Origin: Aldrovandia affinis
Lineage: Eukaryota; Chordata; Actinopteri; Notacanthiformes; Halosauridae
Assembly (NCBI GenBank): GCA_029706075.1
Contig: JAINUG010000011.1
Location: forward strand, 8,065,001-8,129,000
Direction of reading: 5' to 3'
DNA: 64,000 nucleotides
The notes under the pieces are model-generated. The model searched no databases, was not told where the DNA came from, and saw only the letters and a list, made by a program, of their open reading frames with translations. The translations under genes were made by a program, and so were the position numbers. Position 1 is the stretch's first letter. Every line of letters begins with the position of its first letter. Positions 11,937 through 21,938 of the stretch are shown here, piece by piece.

Positions 11937-13346
11937 CAGTCCTGGCCAAAAGTTTTGTCGCATGAGTGGACAAAAGTGACAATTGCTAATTACCCAACTC
12001 TTAATTAGCTAATAAAGTTAGGAAACAACACAAATTAATCATAAGTGTCTAAAGTTTATTTAGATACCATCAAAACAAAAATGTAATAGATGCTTATAAG
12101 GTTTATTGCTTGATAATGATGAACAAGCCAGTTTCTACCTGGACAAAAGTCTTGTCTCAAATCAAATTATAATCAAGAAATTTTATCTTTCTCAAAAAGT
12201 AAATAAAATAACAAATGAAAAATCAGTCTAGTATTTCATCATGGACTATAAGTTAAGAAATTAATATCTTGTATGGGTTCCTTTGGCCTGCAGAACAGTT
12301 GCCATCCGGTTTGGCAGAGAGTCGTAGAGCTTGTTGATGAAGTCGTCGGGGATGGCATGGAAGGCCACCTTGCAGGCAAGAGACAGCTAAGAAATTGTGT
12401 TGCGTACGCCAAGGCCCATAGCCTGACGGAAGGGTGGACAGCAGAAAAGTGGCGAAAAATAGATTTTTCAGATGAATCGTCAGTTGAGCTCCATCCCAAG
12501 CACCACCAATATTGTCGACGACCCTCTGGGGCCCGTCTGGACCCACGGTTCACCCAGAAGACAGTCAAATTTGGAGGTGGAAAGATTATGGTTTGGGGTT
12601 ACATCCAATACGGAGGTGCCAGGGAGATCTGTAAGGTGGATGGTAACATTGACAGTGCCAAATATCAACAGATTCTTGCCTCCCAGTACATTCCCAACTA
12701 CAAAAGGGGTCAGATTTTTCAACAGGATGGAGCTCCTTGCCATGCCTCAGGTTCCACTATGAAGTTTCTCAGGGGGAAGAAGATCAATGTCCTTCAGGGA
12801 TGGCCAGCACAGTCTCCAGATATGAATATTATTGAGCATATCTGTGGAAGAATAAAGGAGGAAGCTTGGAGGATCAAGCCAAAGAACTTGGAGGAGCTTT
12901 GGGATGCCTGCAAGGTGGCCTTCCATGCCATCCCCGACGACTTCATCAACAAGCTCTACGACTCTCTGCCAAACCGGATGGCAACTGTTCTGCAGGCCAA
13001 AGGAACCCATACAAGATATTAATTTCTTAACTTATAGTCCATGATGAAATACTAGACTGATTTTTCATTTGTTATTTTATTTACTTTTTGAGAAAGATAC
13101 AATTTCTTGATTATAATTTGATTTGCGACAAGACTTTTGTCCAGGTAGAAACTGGCTTGTTCATCATTATCAAGCAATAAACCTTATAAGCATCTATGAA
13201 ATGTTTGTTTTGATGGTATCTAAATAAACTTTAGACACTTATGATTAATTTGTGTTGTTTCCTAACTTTATTAGCTAATTAAGAGTTGGGTAATTAGCAA
13301 TTGTCACTTTTGTCCACTCATGCGACAAAACCTTTGGCCGGGACTG
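11937..13346 (+). mobile_element. Tc1/mariner transposon rearranged into a fold-back element
   Basis: It is flanked by TA (11935-11936 and 13347-13348) and its termini are CAGTCC(T/C)GGCCAAA. The arms are far longer than ordinary TIRs: 11937-12378 is an inverted near-copy of 12905-13346, about 440 bp each. The left arm includes an antisense copy of the 3' end of the transposase gene. The 5' part of the transposase gene is missing. Confidence 0.85.
12379..13022 (+). pseudogene. Tc1 transposase, DDE catalytic part only
   Basis: From RQLRNCVAYAKAHSLTEGWT the frame carries the first Asp (IDFSDESS), the second (QQDGAPCH) and the acidic third (SPDMNIIEHICG), then continues to the stop at 13020-13022. 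The N-terminal HTH DNA-binding domain is absent. The open frame extends upstream to 12273, but that part is the antisense copy of the gene's own 3' end and not true transposase. Confidence 0.8.
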
Positions 13347-13348
13347 TA

Positions 13349-14804
13349 CATACAAGCTGTTTGAGCGCCTGATACTGAACAGGATTGCACCATCCATAGA
13401 TGAGAAGATCATTCCAGAACAAACAGGGTTCCATCCAGGCAAATCAACAACTAGCCAACTCGTCAACCTCACACAACATATTGAGGAGGATTTGAGAGAG
13501 GAAGGATTACAGGTGCTGTCTTTGTGGACCTGTCTGCTGCTTATGACACAGTCAACCACAGACGACTCCTATGTAAGATCTTGGAGATCACAAAAGACAT
13601 CCACCTAACAGAGCTAATGGAAGCCATGCTCCAGAACCGCAGATTCTATGTTGAATTAGGCGGAAAACGCAGCAGATGGCGCAACCAAAAGAATGGCCTC
13701 CCACAAGGCAGTGTGCTTGCCCCACTGCAGTACAATATCTATACAAACGATCAACCCAGAGATGATGCCACCCGTCGCTTTGCATATGCAGATGACCTGT
13801 GCATCACCGCCCAAGGCACAGACTTCATTAGTATCGAGGAAACTCTCAAAGACGCCCTCTCAGGATTAACAACCTACTATGAGGTGAACCATCTACGTGC
13901 CAACCCAGCAAAGACACAAGTATGCGCTTTCCACCTGAGAAACAAGGAAGCTAAGCGCCAACTGAATGTGTCCTGGTGTGGAACACCACTGTCACACTCC
14001 GAGCATCCTGTCTACCTCGGAGTCACACTCGACAGATGTCTCACTTTCAAGACACACATCACAAAGACAAAGGCAAAAGTGAGCACCCGCAACAACATCC
14101 TGCGCAAACTCACTAACACCAGATGGGGTGCATGCCCCAAAACACTACGTGCCACAGCCCTTGCCCTCTGCTTCTCTACTGCAGAATATGCCTGCCCAGC
14201 GTGGGAAAGATCCACTCATGCCAAAAAGCTGGATCCCGCCCTTAACGAAAGCTGTAGATGCATCACTGGGTGCCTGAAGCCAACCAACACCAACAACCTG
14301 TACATCCTGGCAGGTATTGCCCCTCCAGACATCAGAAGAGTGGTAGCCAGCAGGACAGAGCGGCGCAGGCAAACCACAGATGAGAGGCACCCCCTACATG
14401 GCCACGTACCTGCCCCCAGTCGATTAAAATCACGGAAAAGTTTCCTGACCAGCACTGCTCCACTGGAGACAACACCATCTGAAGCTCGCCTCGCAATGTG
14501 GAAGGAAAAGCTGAACAACCACCCACACAGCCCGACCATGCACATCCCCGCCGCCGAAAGCCTCCCACCAGGAGATAACAACTGGGCAAAGTGGAAATGC
14601 CTGAACCGGCTCCGCTCAGGTGTGGGCCGTTCCAGGGAAGCCCTAAGCAGATGGGGGTACCTGAGTGGTCCAACAACGTGTGACTGTGGCACAGAACCCC
14701 AGACCATGGAACATCTCCTCCGATGTCCTCTACTAGGCGGACCCTGCACAGCAAAGGACCTAGCACTATACAACACCAAGGCACAGCAATGTACCAATCA
14801 CTAG
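13349..14804 (+). pseudogene. LINE reverse transcriptase, palm to C-terminus (after Tc1)
   Basis: A 426-codon open frame (13524-14804) starts with DLSAAYDTVNHRRLLCKI, then GLPQGSVLAPLQYNIYTND, then the catalytic FAYADD motif (about 13776-13793), and ends with the cysteine/histidine motif CDCGTEPQTMEHLLRCP. Upstream, KLFERLILNRIAPSIDEKII, then PEQTGFHPGKSTTSQL continue in another frame, so one frameshift near 13510 separates them. Confidence 0.8.
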
Positions 14805-14861
14805 CTGGACATCATATAACCTGAATAGCGACTTCTGTATATGGACACGAAAAGAAGAAGA

Positions 14862-15383
14862 ACCAGAGCTTCAGCATCCATGGCATTCCTGAAATGGTTG
14901 TGAGTGACATGTGAATGCCACATGTATCATTAGTACTGAAACTAAAGAGTTCATGAGAAACAACAGAATAGTGCATGTGACAGCCATCTTCAAATGGACT
15001 GACAAAGCGGGCTGTACAAACATTCAAGGAGATAATGAAAAAGAGTGCAGAGGGCAGCTTGTCAGTCAAAGTGTCACGTGTAATTTTCAGCTACAGAATA
15101 ACACCTCAGTCCACAACAGGACTCTCTCCTGCTGAGATGCTGTTAGGGAGAAAGCTGTGCTCCACTCTGGACTTATTACACCCAGACTTAAAAAGGAAAA
15201 TAGAAATCAGACAAAGCAAACAGAAAGACAGCCATGAAAAAACAACAAAGAGCAGAGGTTTCACAGAAGGAGACGCTGTTGGGACTAGAAACTTCAGCCA
15301 TGGACCGAAGTGGATCCCTGGATTAATTGTAACGGTAACAGGCCCAGTCTCATATAAGGTCATGCTGGGAGATGGTAGGGTAG
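14862..15383 (+). pseudogene. gypsy integrase, C-terminal part
   Basis: It resumes with FSIHGIPEMVVSD in frame with the left part after the LINE and one target copy are removed. It ends in a tail domain (SPAEMLLGRKLCSTLDLLHP, GPKWIPGLIVTVTGPVSYKV, GDGRVV). Stops are present between 14905 and 14990. Confidence 0.7.
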
Positions 15384-15874
15384 TGATGGAGATTTTTATT
15401 TTTACTGTTCAATATATTCTGAACTATGGCCCCATTACAAATAAAGGCCACTTGTGGTAACATGTGCTTGTAAGCTCAGACAATGGACATTTCCATTGTC
15501 CTGTGCATGCCCCTGTGTGTGTGTAATTTATGACATGAAGTGTGAAAAGTTGCAACTTCCGCAGACTTGTGGTTAAGTATGCAGTCTGGAGAGCGGCAAG
15601 CAAGATCTGCAAAGTTCTGGTCAAGAACACCTGTGCTCTGTATGTGGCCCTGCCACAGGAAACAGGGCGGGGGTGTACAAGACCTGATTGGGTGAAGACA
15701 GGAACAGCTGCTGAACCTTCCCCTGCAACAAAGGCCGTATAAATTGTGACAGCTCCATGTGCGGAGTTGTTCTTTGCTTGTTTGCATTGAACCCTTTATG
15801 CATATGGAATAAAGAGACGTGAATCTTATAACTGTGTTCAGAGTGTATTTGTGTTGCAGAGAAATTATCTAACA
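15384..15874 (+). mobile_element. Solo LTR (491 bp) inserted in gypsy pol
   Basis: It begins TGATGGAG and ends TAACA, with a 4-bp duplication GTAG (15380-15383 and 15875-15878). It has a TATA-like GTATAAAT (about 15738) and a poly(A) signal AATAAA (15808-15813), in the order of an LTR. It carries no internal coding region. The gypsy frame is continuous across it when it and one duplication are discounted. The parent family is not identified. Confidence 0.6.
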
Positions 15875-16224
15875 GTAGTCTGTCGACTTGTAGACCAGGT
15901 ACTGTCGAGATATGAAGAGACTGCAGAAGTGCCTGATGTGCTCGATGAGCATAACAGGAACTCTCCCAGTACTCCCATTGTGCCATCACAACCAGAGGCC
16001 CTTCCTGAGAAACCACATATCAGTGAGGGAAACTCAAGTTCAGGTCAGACACTCAGGTCAGTGCCCAGAGGCAATAACACCACTCCAAGTGTCCGCCACA
16101 GTGCAAGGCTTACAAAGCTACCAAGCCACCTGAAAAAGTTGAAGTTGACAGGAGAATATTATGTTGAAATACTTACCTGTGAATGTTATGTTGAATTTGA
16201 CGAGAATATTTTGAGATACCAGTG
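15875..16224 (+). pseudogene. gypsy polyprotein C-terminal tail
   Basis: This open tail (VDQVLSRYEE... SVRHSARLTKLPSHLKKLKL) is rich in S/T/P, typical of the end of gypsy-type Pol. It is in frame with the integrase C-terminus once the solo LTR is discounted. Confidence 0.65.
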
Positions 16225-16423
16225 AATGTTGTGTTTGTATACAGACCGGTTAATACAAAGTTATAGCATTTCTGTTGTTATTTTATGATGCAGTTAATTA
16301 CAGGGCATTAGATGAGTAAGTACAAACCAGAAAAATATTTTTTTACTTACTAGAGTTCTGGAAAAGTTTAAGGGAAGTTTTGTTTACAAATTTCATGTTG
16401 AAATCTTAAGAGGGAGGAGATGT

Positions 16424-16628
16424 GGTATACTCGGTTTGTCCACTAGGTAGAGCCCTAAGCTTTCATCCAGTGTAGTACACTACCAATATAGGATGGCCGT
16501 TCTGGAACTAGTTAGAGTTGATGTAACCATGATGAGATGTACCACATGCCTTCTTAGTTCTCTCAGTAAAATATCATTGGTTAAGCCCTTAAAACGGCCT
16601 CCACATTCGCTTCTCTTGGATTATCATA
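16424..16628 (+). repeat. gypsy 3' LTR
   Basis: It starts after a purine-rich tract and shares TGGTATACTCGGTT and GCTTTCAT with the 5' remnant at 7876-7910. Its end is placed by the flanking ATATAAAC duplication; the exact last base is ambiguous by a few positions. Confidence 0.6.
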
Positions 16629-16730
16629 TAAACGCACGCCTGGGGTGGTGCTGTTGCCATTCCCACCTCAGAAGTGCGTATATATCCTGAAAACGCACGG
16701 CTTGTAGCATAGGCATGAGGTGGTTTATTC
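16626..16730. repeat. Palindromic repeat, copy 1, right arm
   Basis: It continues CGCACGCCTGGGGTGGTGCT ... TATATCCTGAAAACGCA ... GTGGTTTATTC, matching 36750-36839. It was separated from its left arm by the gypsy insertion. Confidence 0.65.
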
Positions 16731-17069
16731 CGCTTATACCATGGCTACTTCCCAGAAATAATATTAAAATGTAAAAGTATTAAACATTTTAACCATTATC
16801 ATGTAGAAATTATTATATTTTGTAAATACATACAATAAATACAGTTCCTCTTTTGCCCAGGTTCAGGAAGAGATGAAAGCATTCATTACTTGTACAGTAG
16901 ATGGTGATAGTTGATATGTAGATACAGAAATATTTGTAAAACTGTGCTGGTAACGGACATTTATTACAGTCACATCCTTGTTGTCAAGAACACTGTTAGC
17001 TTGATTCAAGATTAGCTCAAATAATGTTAGCAATGAAGGGTAAGATAAAATAAAATATGTACTGTAAGT
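16731..17069. other. No gene or clear element seen
   Basis: The first 70 bases still resemble the sequence that follows the palindromic repeat at 36840-36910 (GCTACTTCCCAGAAATAATA). After that nothing is recognised. Confidence 0.4.
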
Positions 17070-17990
17070 TGTTACGTCCCTTCGTGTTTCCTTTTGGATT
17101 TGCGTGCTGCTGTTTCCTTGATTTCTCCCCTTTAGGTGGAGATGACGTCACTGCCCTGCTGGAAGCTGCTTGAGGACGCACATGGTTTCCAGGGGAACCC
17201 TCCAAACAACGTGACGAGAGAAGATGCGGCTGGACATCGCTTGGCTACATCACTGAGATTTTTCAAAAGATGCGGGACAATATATAGTGGTTGCCACCTG
17301 AATGCCATCAGTTCCCTGCATGGCATTGTTAATTACAGCTATGTTCATATACCCATATTGTATGTGTATATGAACATATTTACAATCAAGGTCTGAACGT
17401 GATAATTTATTTATTGTAACATTCGTACGTCCGGGACAAGGCATCGGTGACTACATTATCCCATCCGTGGATGAGTTGAATATCTAGATCATAACCCTGT
17501 AAAAATAAACTCCACCGCATGAGATGCTGATTGTTGTTTCGCATGCGGTTAAGATAAACAAGTGGGTTATGATCAGTCAACACCACTAAGGGACGAAAAG
17601 TGGAGCCTACGTACACATCAAAATGCTGTAATGCAAGAATCAGAGCCAGTGTCTCTTTCTCAATTGTGGAGTATACCCGTTGATGTCGATTAAACTTCTT
17701 CGAGAAGTAGCAACCGGGATGATCAACCCCAAAAGTGTCTTCCTGTAAGAGGACAGCACCAGCACCGCACTCACTTGCATTGACGGCAAGTTTAAATAGC
17801 CATGTAAAGTCAGGTGCAGAGAGAACAGGCGTGCTGACCAGCAGAGCTTTAACATTGTCAAATGACCGTTGACATGTCTCCGTCCAATAGAAGGTGTTTT
17901 TAGGACTGAGGAGGTCTGTCATTGGAGAGGCAACTGCGGAAAAGTTTCTGCAGAAATTGCGATAGTAGCCTACCATCCTGAGAAATCTTC
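17070..17990 (-). mobile_element. Ty3/gypsy fragment: RT end, RNase H, downstream region
   Basis: The minus-strand open frame 17407-17976 encodes the end of RT and RNase H: MVGYYRNFCRNFSAVASPMT, then FSKKFNRHQRVYSTIEKETL and VLTDHNPLVYLNRMRNNNQH. There are no stops in its 189 codons. On the same strand an LTR-like end (GGGACGTAACA, ending at 17070) follows. The rest of the element is missing. Confidence 0.7.
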
Positions 17991-18167
17991 TTGTTTATGC
18001 AGCGTTTATGCTTTGTGCAAATTAATATGGAACTTTTGGGAAGGATTTACCCGTGCGTATATGCCAACCAGAATCGAGTATTCATAGACTAATTTATCAA
18101 CAACTTGGATTGAGGTTTAGATTGGCGCAACTCTGGTAACACATCTAACTCTGGCTACTATAGCCAG

Positions 18168-19345
18168 GGGCGTTGCTAGAGTCTGGTGGGGCCCTAGGCA
18201 AAAATTCCCAGGGGGCCCCTCCAACCAGCGTTCATCGCCATTATGTTATAAATAATGTGACACCAATGAAAAAATGTACGCTTGGTCCAGCCCTAATCTA
18301 TCTGAGTTCTGTGTACACATGTAAGGTCAGTGTGTAAGTAACAACCACTAGGCTGAGGACTCAATCGCACGACTCAGAGACAGGATCACAGTTCAAATAT
18401 TTTACTGGTGATGTGGTGAATACAAAACAGCTCAGAACAAGATACGTTAAAGTGAGACTTTTAAAAATAAAACCTGACCATCATAAACAAGACAAAACAA
18501 AACTTAAAGGTGAGGTGTGACACAGTGACCTCCAGAACCAAATCCTCAGAATCTATGTCGTGTAGTGTCTTCTCCAGTTTCTTACAGTTGTCTGCAAGTT
18601 TGCCACTCAGAATGGCCTTTGACATATTTTCTTTTGAGAACAGAAAACCATAAAGGACATAAACATCTTCCAGTTTTGAAAACCTGTCATTCAAGCTGTT
18701 GAGGGCTGTGCCCACTAGGGGCAGAAAAACTCCGTTAAAGTGCTCATCTGGAGTGGATTGAGTTTCTTCCCTGCCCTCATACAGGAACTGCCGGGTTGCT
18801 TTCCGCTGTCTTTTTTCAGGAAATGTCCTGTCAATCTCTAGGTTTTCTGCTATCTCTCTAGCATCAGTTTAAGAGGTAGCAAGTCCACTTTCTCTGAAAT
18901 TGTCCAGATATACTCTCACTGCGCTTGTTTCTCTTTTAAGTGTTTCAAGAGAAACACTGGGGCTCTGCAGAATCTTGCTGATGTGGTTGATCTGATACAA
19001 TATGTTGTACCAGATTACAGTGCACAGTACAAACCTCCATGTCATGAGTTCACCCTTTATGCTGGTAGCTGTGGACATTGTCTCCAAGTCCTTCTTCTGC
19101 ACTGAGAGGGTTTGGAGAGCAGACAATGCTTGTATGATCTCTGGCAGGTAGTAACGCACCACTTTCACACTGTCAATCCTGGCCTCCCATCTGGTCGCTG
19201 ACAGAGGTTTTACTGTTAAGTGCTTAACATGTTCCTGTAAAACTTGATTTAAGTTATTTTCTCCAAAGGCTGTGCTACCAAATATTAAATCTAGGGTGTC
19301 AATAATTTTGTCAGTGCCATTTCTGTGTATTTTATCATTTAAAAG
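18168..19345 (-). mobile_element. ZMYM1-like hAT transposon fragment
   Basis: Its end is CAGGGGCGTTGCTAGAGTCT on the plus strand, a hAT-type terminus. On the minus strand are transposase pieces: LSATRWEARIDSVKVVRYYL then PEIIQALSALQTLSVQKKDL (about 19205-19080), and LNSLNDRFSKLEDVYVLYGF (about 18700). These resemble fish zinc finger MYM-type 1-like hAT proteins. A stop at 18868 and frameshifts break it. The opposite terminus was not found. Confidence 0.65.
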
Positions 19346-19679
19346 GATATGTTAAGTTTTGAATCAAAAACAAAGTTTCTGTACTATTAACAGTTAAATA
19401 CAATTTTGTCAATTTCAACTTATTTGAGAGAAAATTGTGAGTTTTTTGAGGTAAGGTCTAGGTAAGGAGGTAGGTCAGGGACAGGTGTGTCCTGTGGAGG
19501 CTAGGATTTTATCCATTACTGAATTCAGCGCTCCTGTGACCAAACAGCGCAGTTCATGTTTTCTTGGAATGGCCGGGCAGTATTGTGTAAGAACCTTACT
19601 ACTGTTGTGACTCCGCTGACTGACCTCCTTAGCCTTGCTATTAATTTTGACTTTTGATTTGATCGAAACACTGCTGTGT
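19346..19679. other. No gene or clear element seen
   Basis: A stretch between the ZMYM-like hAT and the gypsy fragment. No coding match or repeat structure was recognised. Confidence 0.4.
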
Positions 19680-20150
19680 GACGCTCCAGTACTCTGCTCC
19701 TGATTTCGCTCTGCCGCTTAAATTGGAGGTATATGTGAGTGCGATGGGAGCTACAGCTGTACTGTTACAGGAAGATGGCTTAGGAATCGATTACTAAGTT
19801 ATTTTTCAGAAAAATACATTAAACACCAACATAACTACAGTACCATCGAGAACGAGGCTTTGGCGTTGTTGTTGGCCCTGCAACATTTTGAAGTATACCA
19901 GTGATTGTGTTTACTGACCACAATCCTCTCTTGTTTTTCAATCAGATGTGCAACTCGCGTTTGATGCATTGGTCTCTGTTGGTGCAGGGAATCAACCTGG
20001 AAATACACCACTGATTTGTGTATTTAAACGCTCCCGATTGCATTGGTGTCGAGGGGACATGACGACCATAAAGGAAGCCATGGCTCACTGATCCGGAGCT
20101 GTTGTTCTTTTTTTCTTTTGGCTCTTCCTGCCTGCTACTTGACCGGACTG
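19680..20150 (+). mobile_element. Ty3/gypsy fragment, RNase H region
   Basis: The plus strand reads SAMGATAVLLQEDGLGIDY, then HNYSTIENEALALLLALQHF and, after frameshifts, MHWSLLVQGINLEIHH. This is RNase H of a gypsy element related to, but oriented opposite to, that at 17407-17976. It has multiple stops. The T/C-rich end (20100-20150) may be LTR sequence. Confidence 0.6.
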
Positions 20151-20460
20151 GGTAGTTGAGTAGTTGTTTGTTTGTACCCGAATATGTTATTCCTATGAAT
20201 AGCATGGTCGTTTATGTAAAGGAATTTGTGGAAAAATCTGGTATGATATCTTTGTTGTTAGATCCTGTATATGGGCCATTCTACCGAATTGGTTCAAAGT
20301 CAGGTTGGAAATATTTTCACATTTTGTATGTTTTATTCCCAAAACTTTGTCCGTATATATATTGTACCATATCTAAAGTACATATATCTAGTAAAAGTAC
20401 CGTCAATTTTTATATTGTATTTTCAGACTCTTTTGGAATGTTTTTCCTCTCCCAAAAATT
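20151..20460. other. AT-rich stretch, nothing recognised
   Basis: Open frames are short and lack any family resemblance. Confidence 0.4.
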
Positions 20461-21245
20461 GTCACTACCGAAACATAGTAATACACTACAGTAAAAAAGT
20501 ATTATATTAACCTGTTAAGATTGTGTTTCCTTCCCTTCTCTAAAGATTATTTTTACAAATTTTTCTTAAAGGTTTTCACAATTAAATCAATAAAAATGAA
20601 ATGTTTACCAAATTTCAAAGTTCAATTTATACAATTCATCAAAATCTAAATGCAATCTTTCTCTGTAAAATGCATAACACTGATCATATTGATTTCAGAG
20701 TTAATGATTGATGCAATTGAACATACATTTAACCAATCAGTATCATAACATTTTAGTTTATAACTCAATATACTTCATTTTTTACAAAACACCCAGTGTT
20801 TCGGTAGTGACTGCACTGTTTCGGTAGTGACCACAGTATTTTGTTTGCAAGGTTGTATCATATTCCCTCAACCTTATTGCTTAATCTTAACTCATAACAT
20901 GCCTTATGTTGGGAATATTACAAACACAAATGTTTTGTGGTCAATAAAATAATTTTATTTTTGAAGACATAACAATTGTTCATCCATAACCATTTAAAGT
21001 ACAAACATTACTCATCAATGGAAAATAATTACCCAAGTGGGTTCAGTAAAAGAGAAGGAGAAGAAAACATTGACAAATAACATTGATATTATGCTGTTGC
21101 TGTCAGGCTTCTCAACGCTAACTAATGTATCCTCGAAAGGTCTGTAACAAATAGATTCCGCTAGCCGCGATGCTAATTTTCGCTATGTTAAACTCCATTG
21201 ACTTATGCTAAGAATGTTAGCGATCTAAAAGTCCGCTATTTTTTT

Positions 21246-21331
21246 GCTTTTGGGGTCTTTCAGGATGGACGGGAGGTCCCTTACCATTGCGTTGGAGGGA
21301 CCTCCCGTCCATCCTGAAAGACCCCAAAAGC
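21246..21331. repeat. Perfect 36-bp palindrome with 14-nt loop
   Basis: GCTTTTGGGGTCTTTCAGGA and the following 16 bases (21246-21281) are exactly reverse-complemented at 21296-21331. Transcribed, it would make a 36-bp hairpin with a 14-nt loop. It lies within the 14-mer block. Confidence 0.95.
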
Positions 21332-21336
21332 TAACT

Positions 21337-21824
21337 AACTAAAGAATGCTAGCAAGCACATGGCTAGCAAACAGCTTTGAAAACATCATATTTTGCATAA
21401 AACCCCAAAAAGTTTACTTTATTGAAGAGAATATGTGTTCCATTCTTAAAGTTACACACTGATTTTCAGACTTTGGAACACATTTATTTAAAAATGATGG
21501 GATTTAACTACTTACCGTTCCATTTTGTCACTACCAAAATGATCACGTCACTACCGAAACTTTTCGGTTTCGGTAGTGACGGTTTCGGTAGTGACAATTC
21601 GAGCTAATTTTGAGCATAACTAAAGAATGCTAGCAAGCACATGGCTAGCATACACGTCTTTGAAGAGGTGTACACACATAAAAACATAATATTTTGCATA
21701 AAACCCCCAAAAGTTTACTTAATTGAAGAGAATATGTGTTCGGTAGTGACGATTTTTAAAGTTACACACCGATTTTCAGACTTTGGAACTCATTTATTTC
21801 AAAAGTATGGGACTTAGCTACTTA
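21337..21824 (+). repeat. Direct duplication of about 180-205 bp
   Basis: 21337-21514 and 21618-21824 are near copies (AACTAAAGAATGCTAGCAAG ... TTCAGACTTTGGAAC ... CTACTTA). The second has an extra internal piece and a 14-mer variant after GTGTT where the first has CATTC. Confidence 0.85.
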
Positions 21825-21938
21825 AAATGCAGCCGTGAGGGACAGGGAGGCAGTGTCACTGCCTGGTCAAAAATGCAGGGGTGTGGCTAAAAACCAGGCT
21901 CAGCCAATGGACTAAAACTATGGGGTTTCGGTAGTGAC

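Larger units (their letters stand above)
11320..14861 (+). mobile_element. Jockey/I-type LINE, 5'-truncated, inserted in gypsy integrase
   Basis: It is flanked by 8-bp duplications ACCAGAGC (11312-11319 and 14862-14869) and ends in a short GAA repeat (AAAAGAAGAAGA). It encodes the end of the EN-RT linker, the RT and a C-terminal region with a CDC...H...C cluster. The endonuclease is missing by 5' truncation. A Tc1-type element sits inside the RT at 11937-13346. Confidence 0.8.
7876..16628 (+). mobile_element. Degenerate Ty3/gypsy LTR retrotransposon with three insertions
   Basis: The order is 5' LTR remnant (from 7876, TGGTATACTCGG), gag with zinc knuckles, protease, RT, RNase H, integrase, C-terminal tail, a purine tract (GAGGGAGGAGATG, about 16410) and the 3' LTR (16424-16628). 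The same TATAAAC-containing bases flank both ends (7868-7875 and 16626-16633). Stops and frameshifts occur throughout. Insertions: a SINE (9569-9797), a LINE carrying a Tc1 (11320-14861), and a solo LTR (15384-15874). It is a dead copy. Confidence 0.8.
20461..21938. mobile_element. Candidate non-autonomous DNA transposon with a repeated 14-mer (CACTA-like ends)
   Basis: GTTTCGGTAGTGAC or its reverse complement occurs exactly at 20461-20474(-), 20798-20811, 20818-20831, 21547-21560(-), 21567-21580, 21582-21595 and 21925-21938. Near matches lie at 21537 and 21738. The outermost copies face each other, so the block starts GTCACTACCGAAAC and ends with its reverse complement. Many sub-terminal repeats in both orientations and a CACTA start recall En/Spm (CACTA) elements. 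No transposase and no clear target duplication were seen. The family is inferred. Confidence 0.5.

Noticed and set aside
12273..12378. N-terminus of the 249-codon Tc1 frame
   Set aside because: This part is the antisense copy of the transposase's own 3' end produced by the fold-back rearrangement, so it is not a true N-terminus.
14145..14797. Long minus-strand open frames opposite the LINE RT
   Set aside because: Antisense shadows of the 13524-14804 frame with no independent match.
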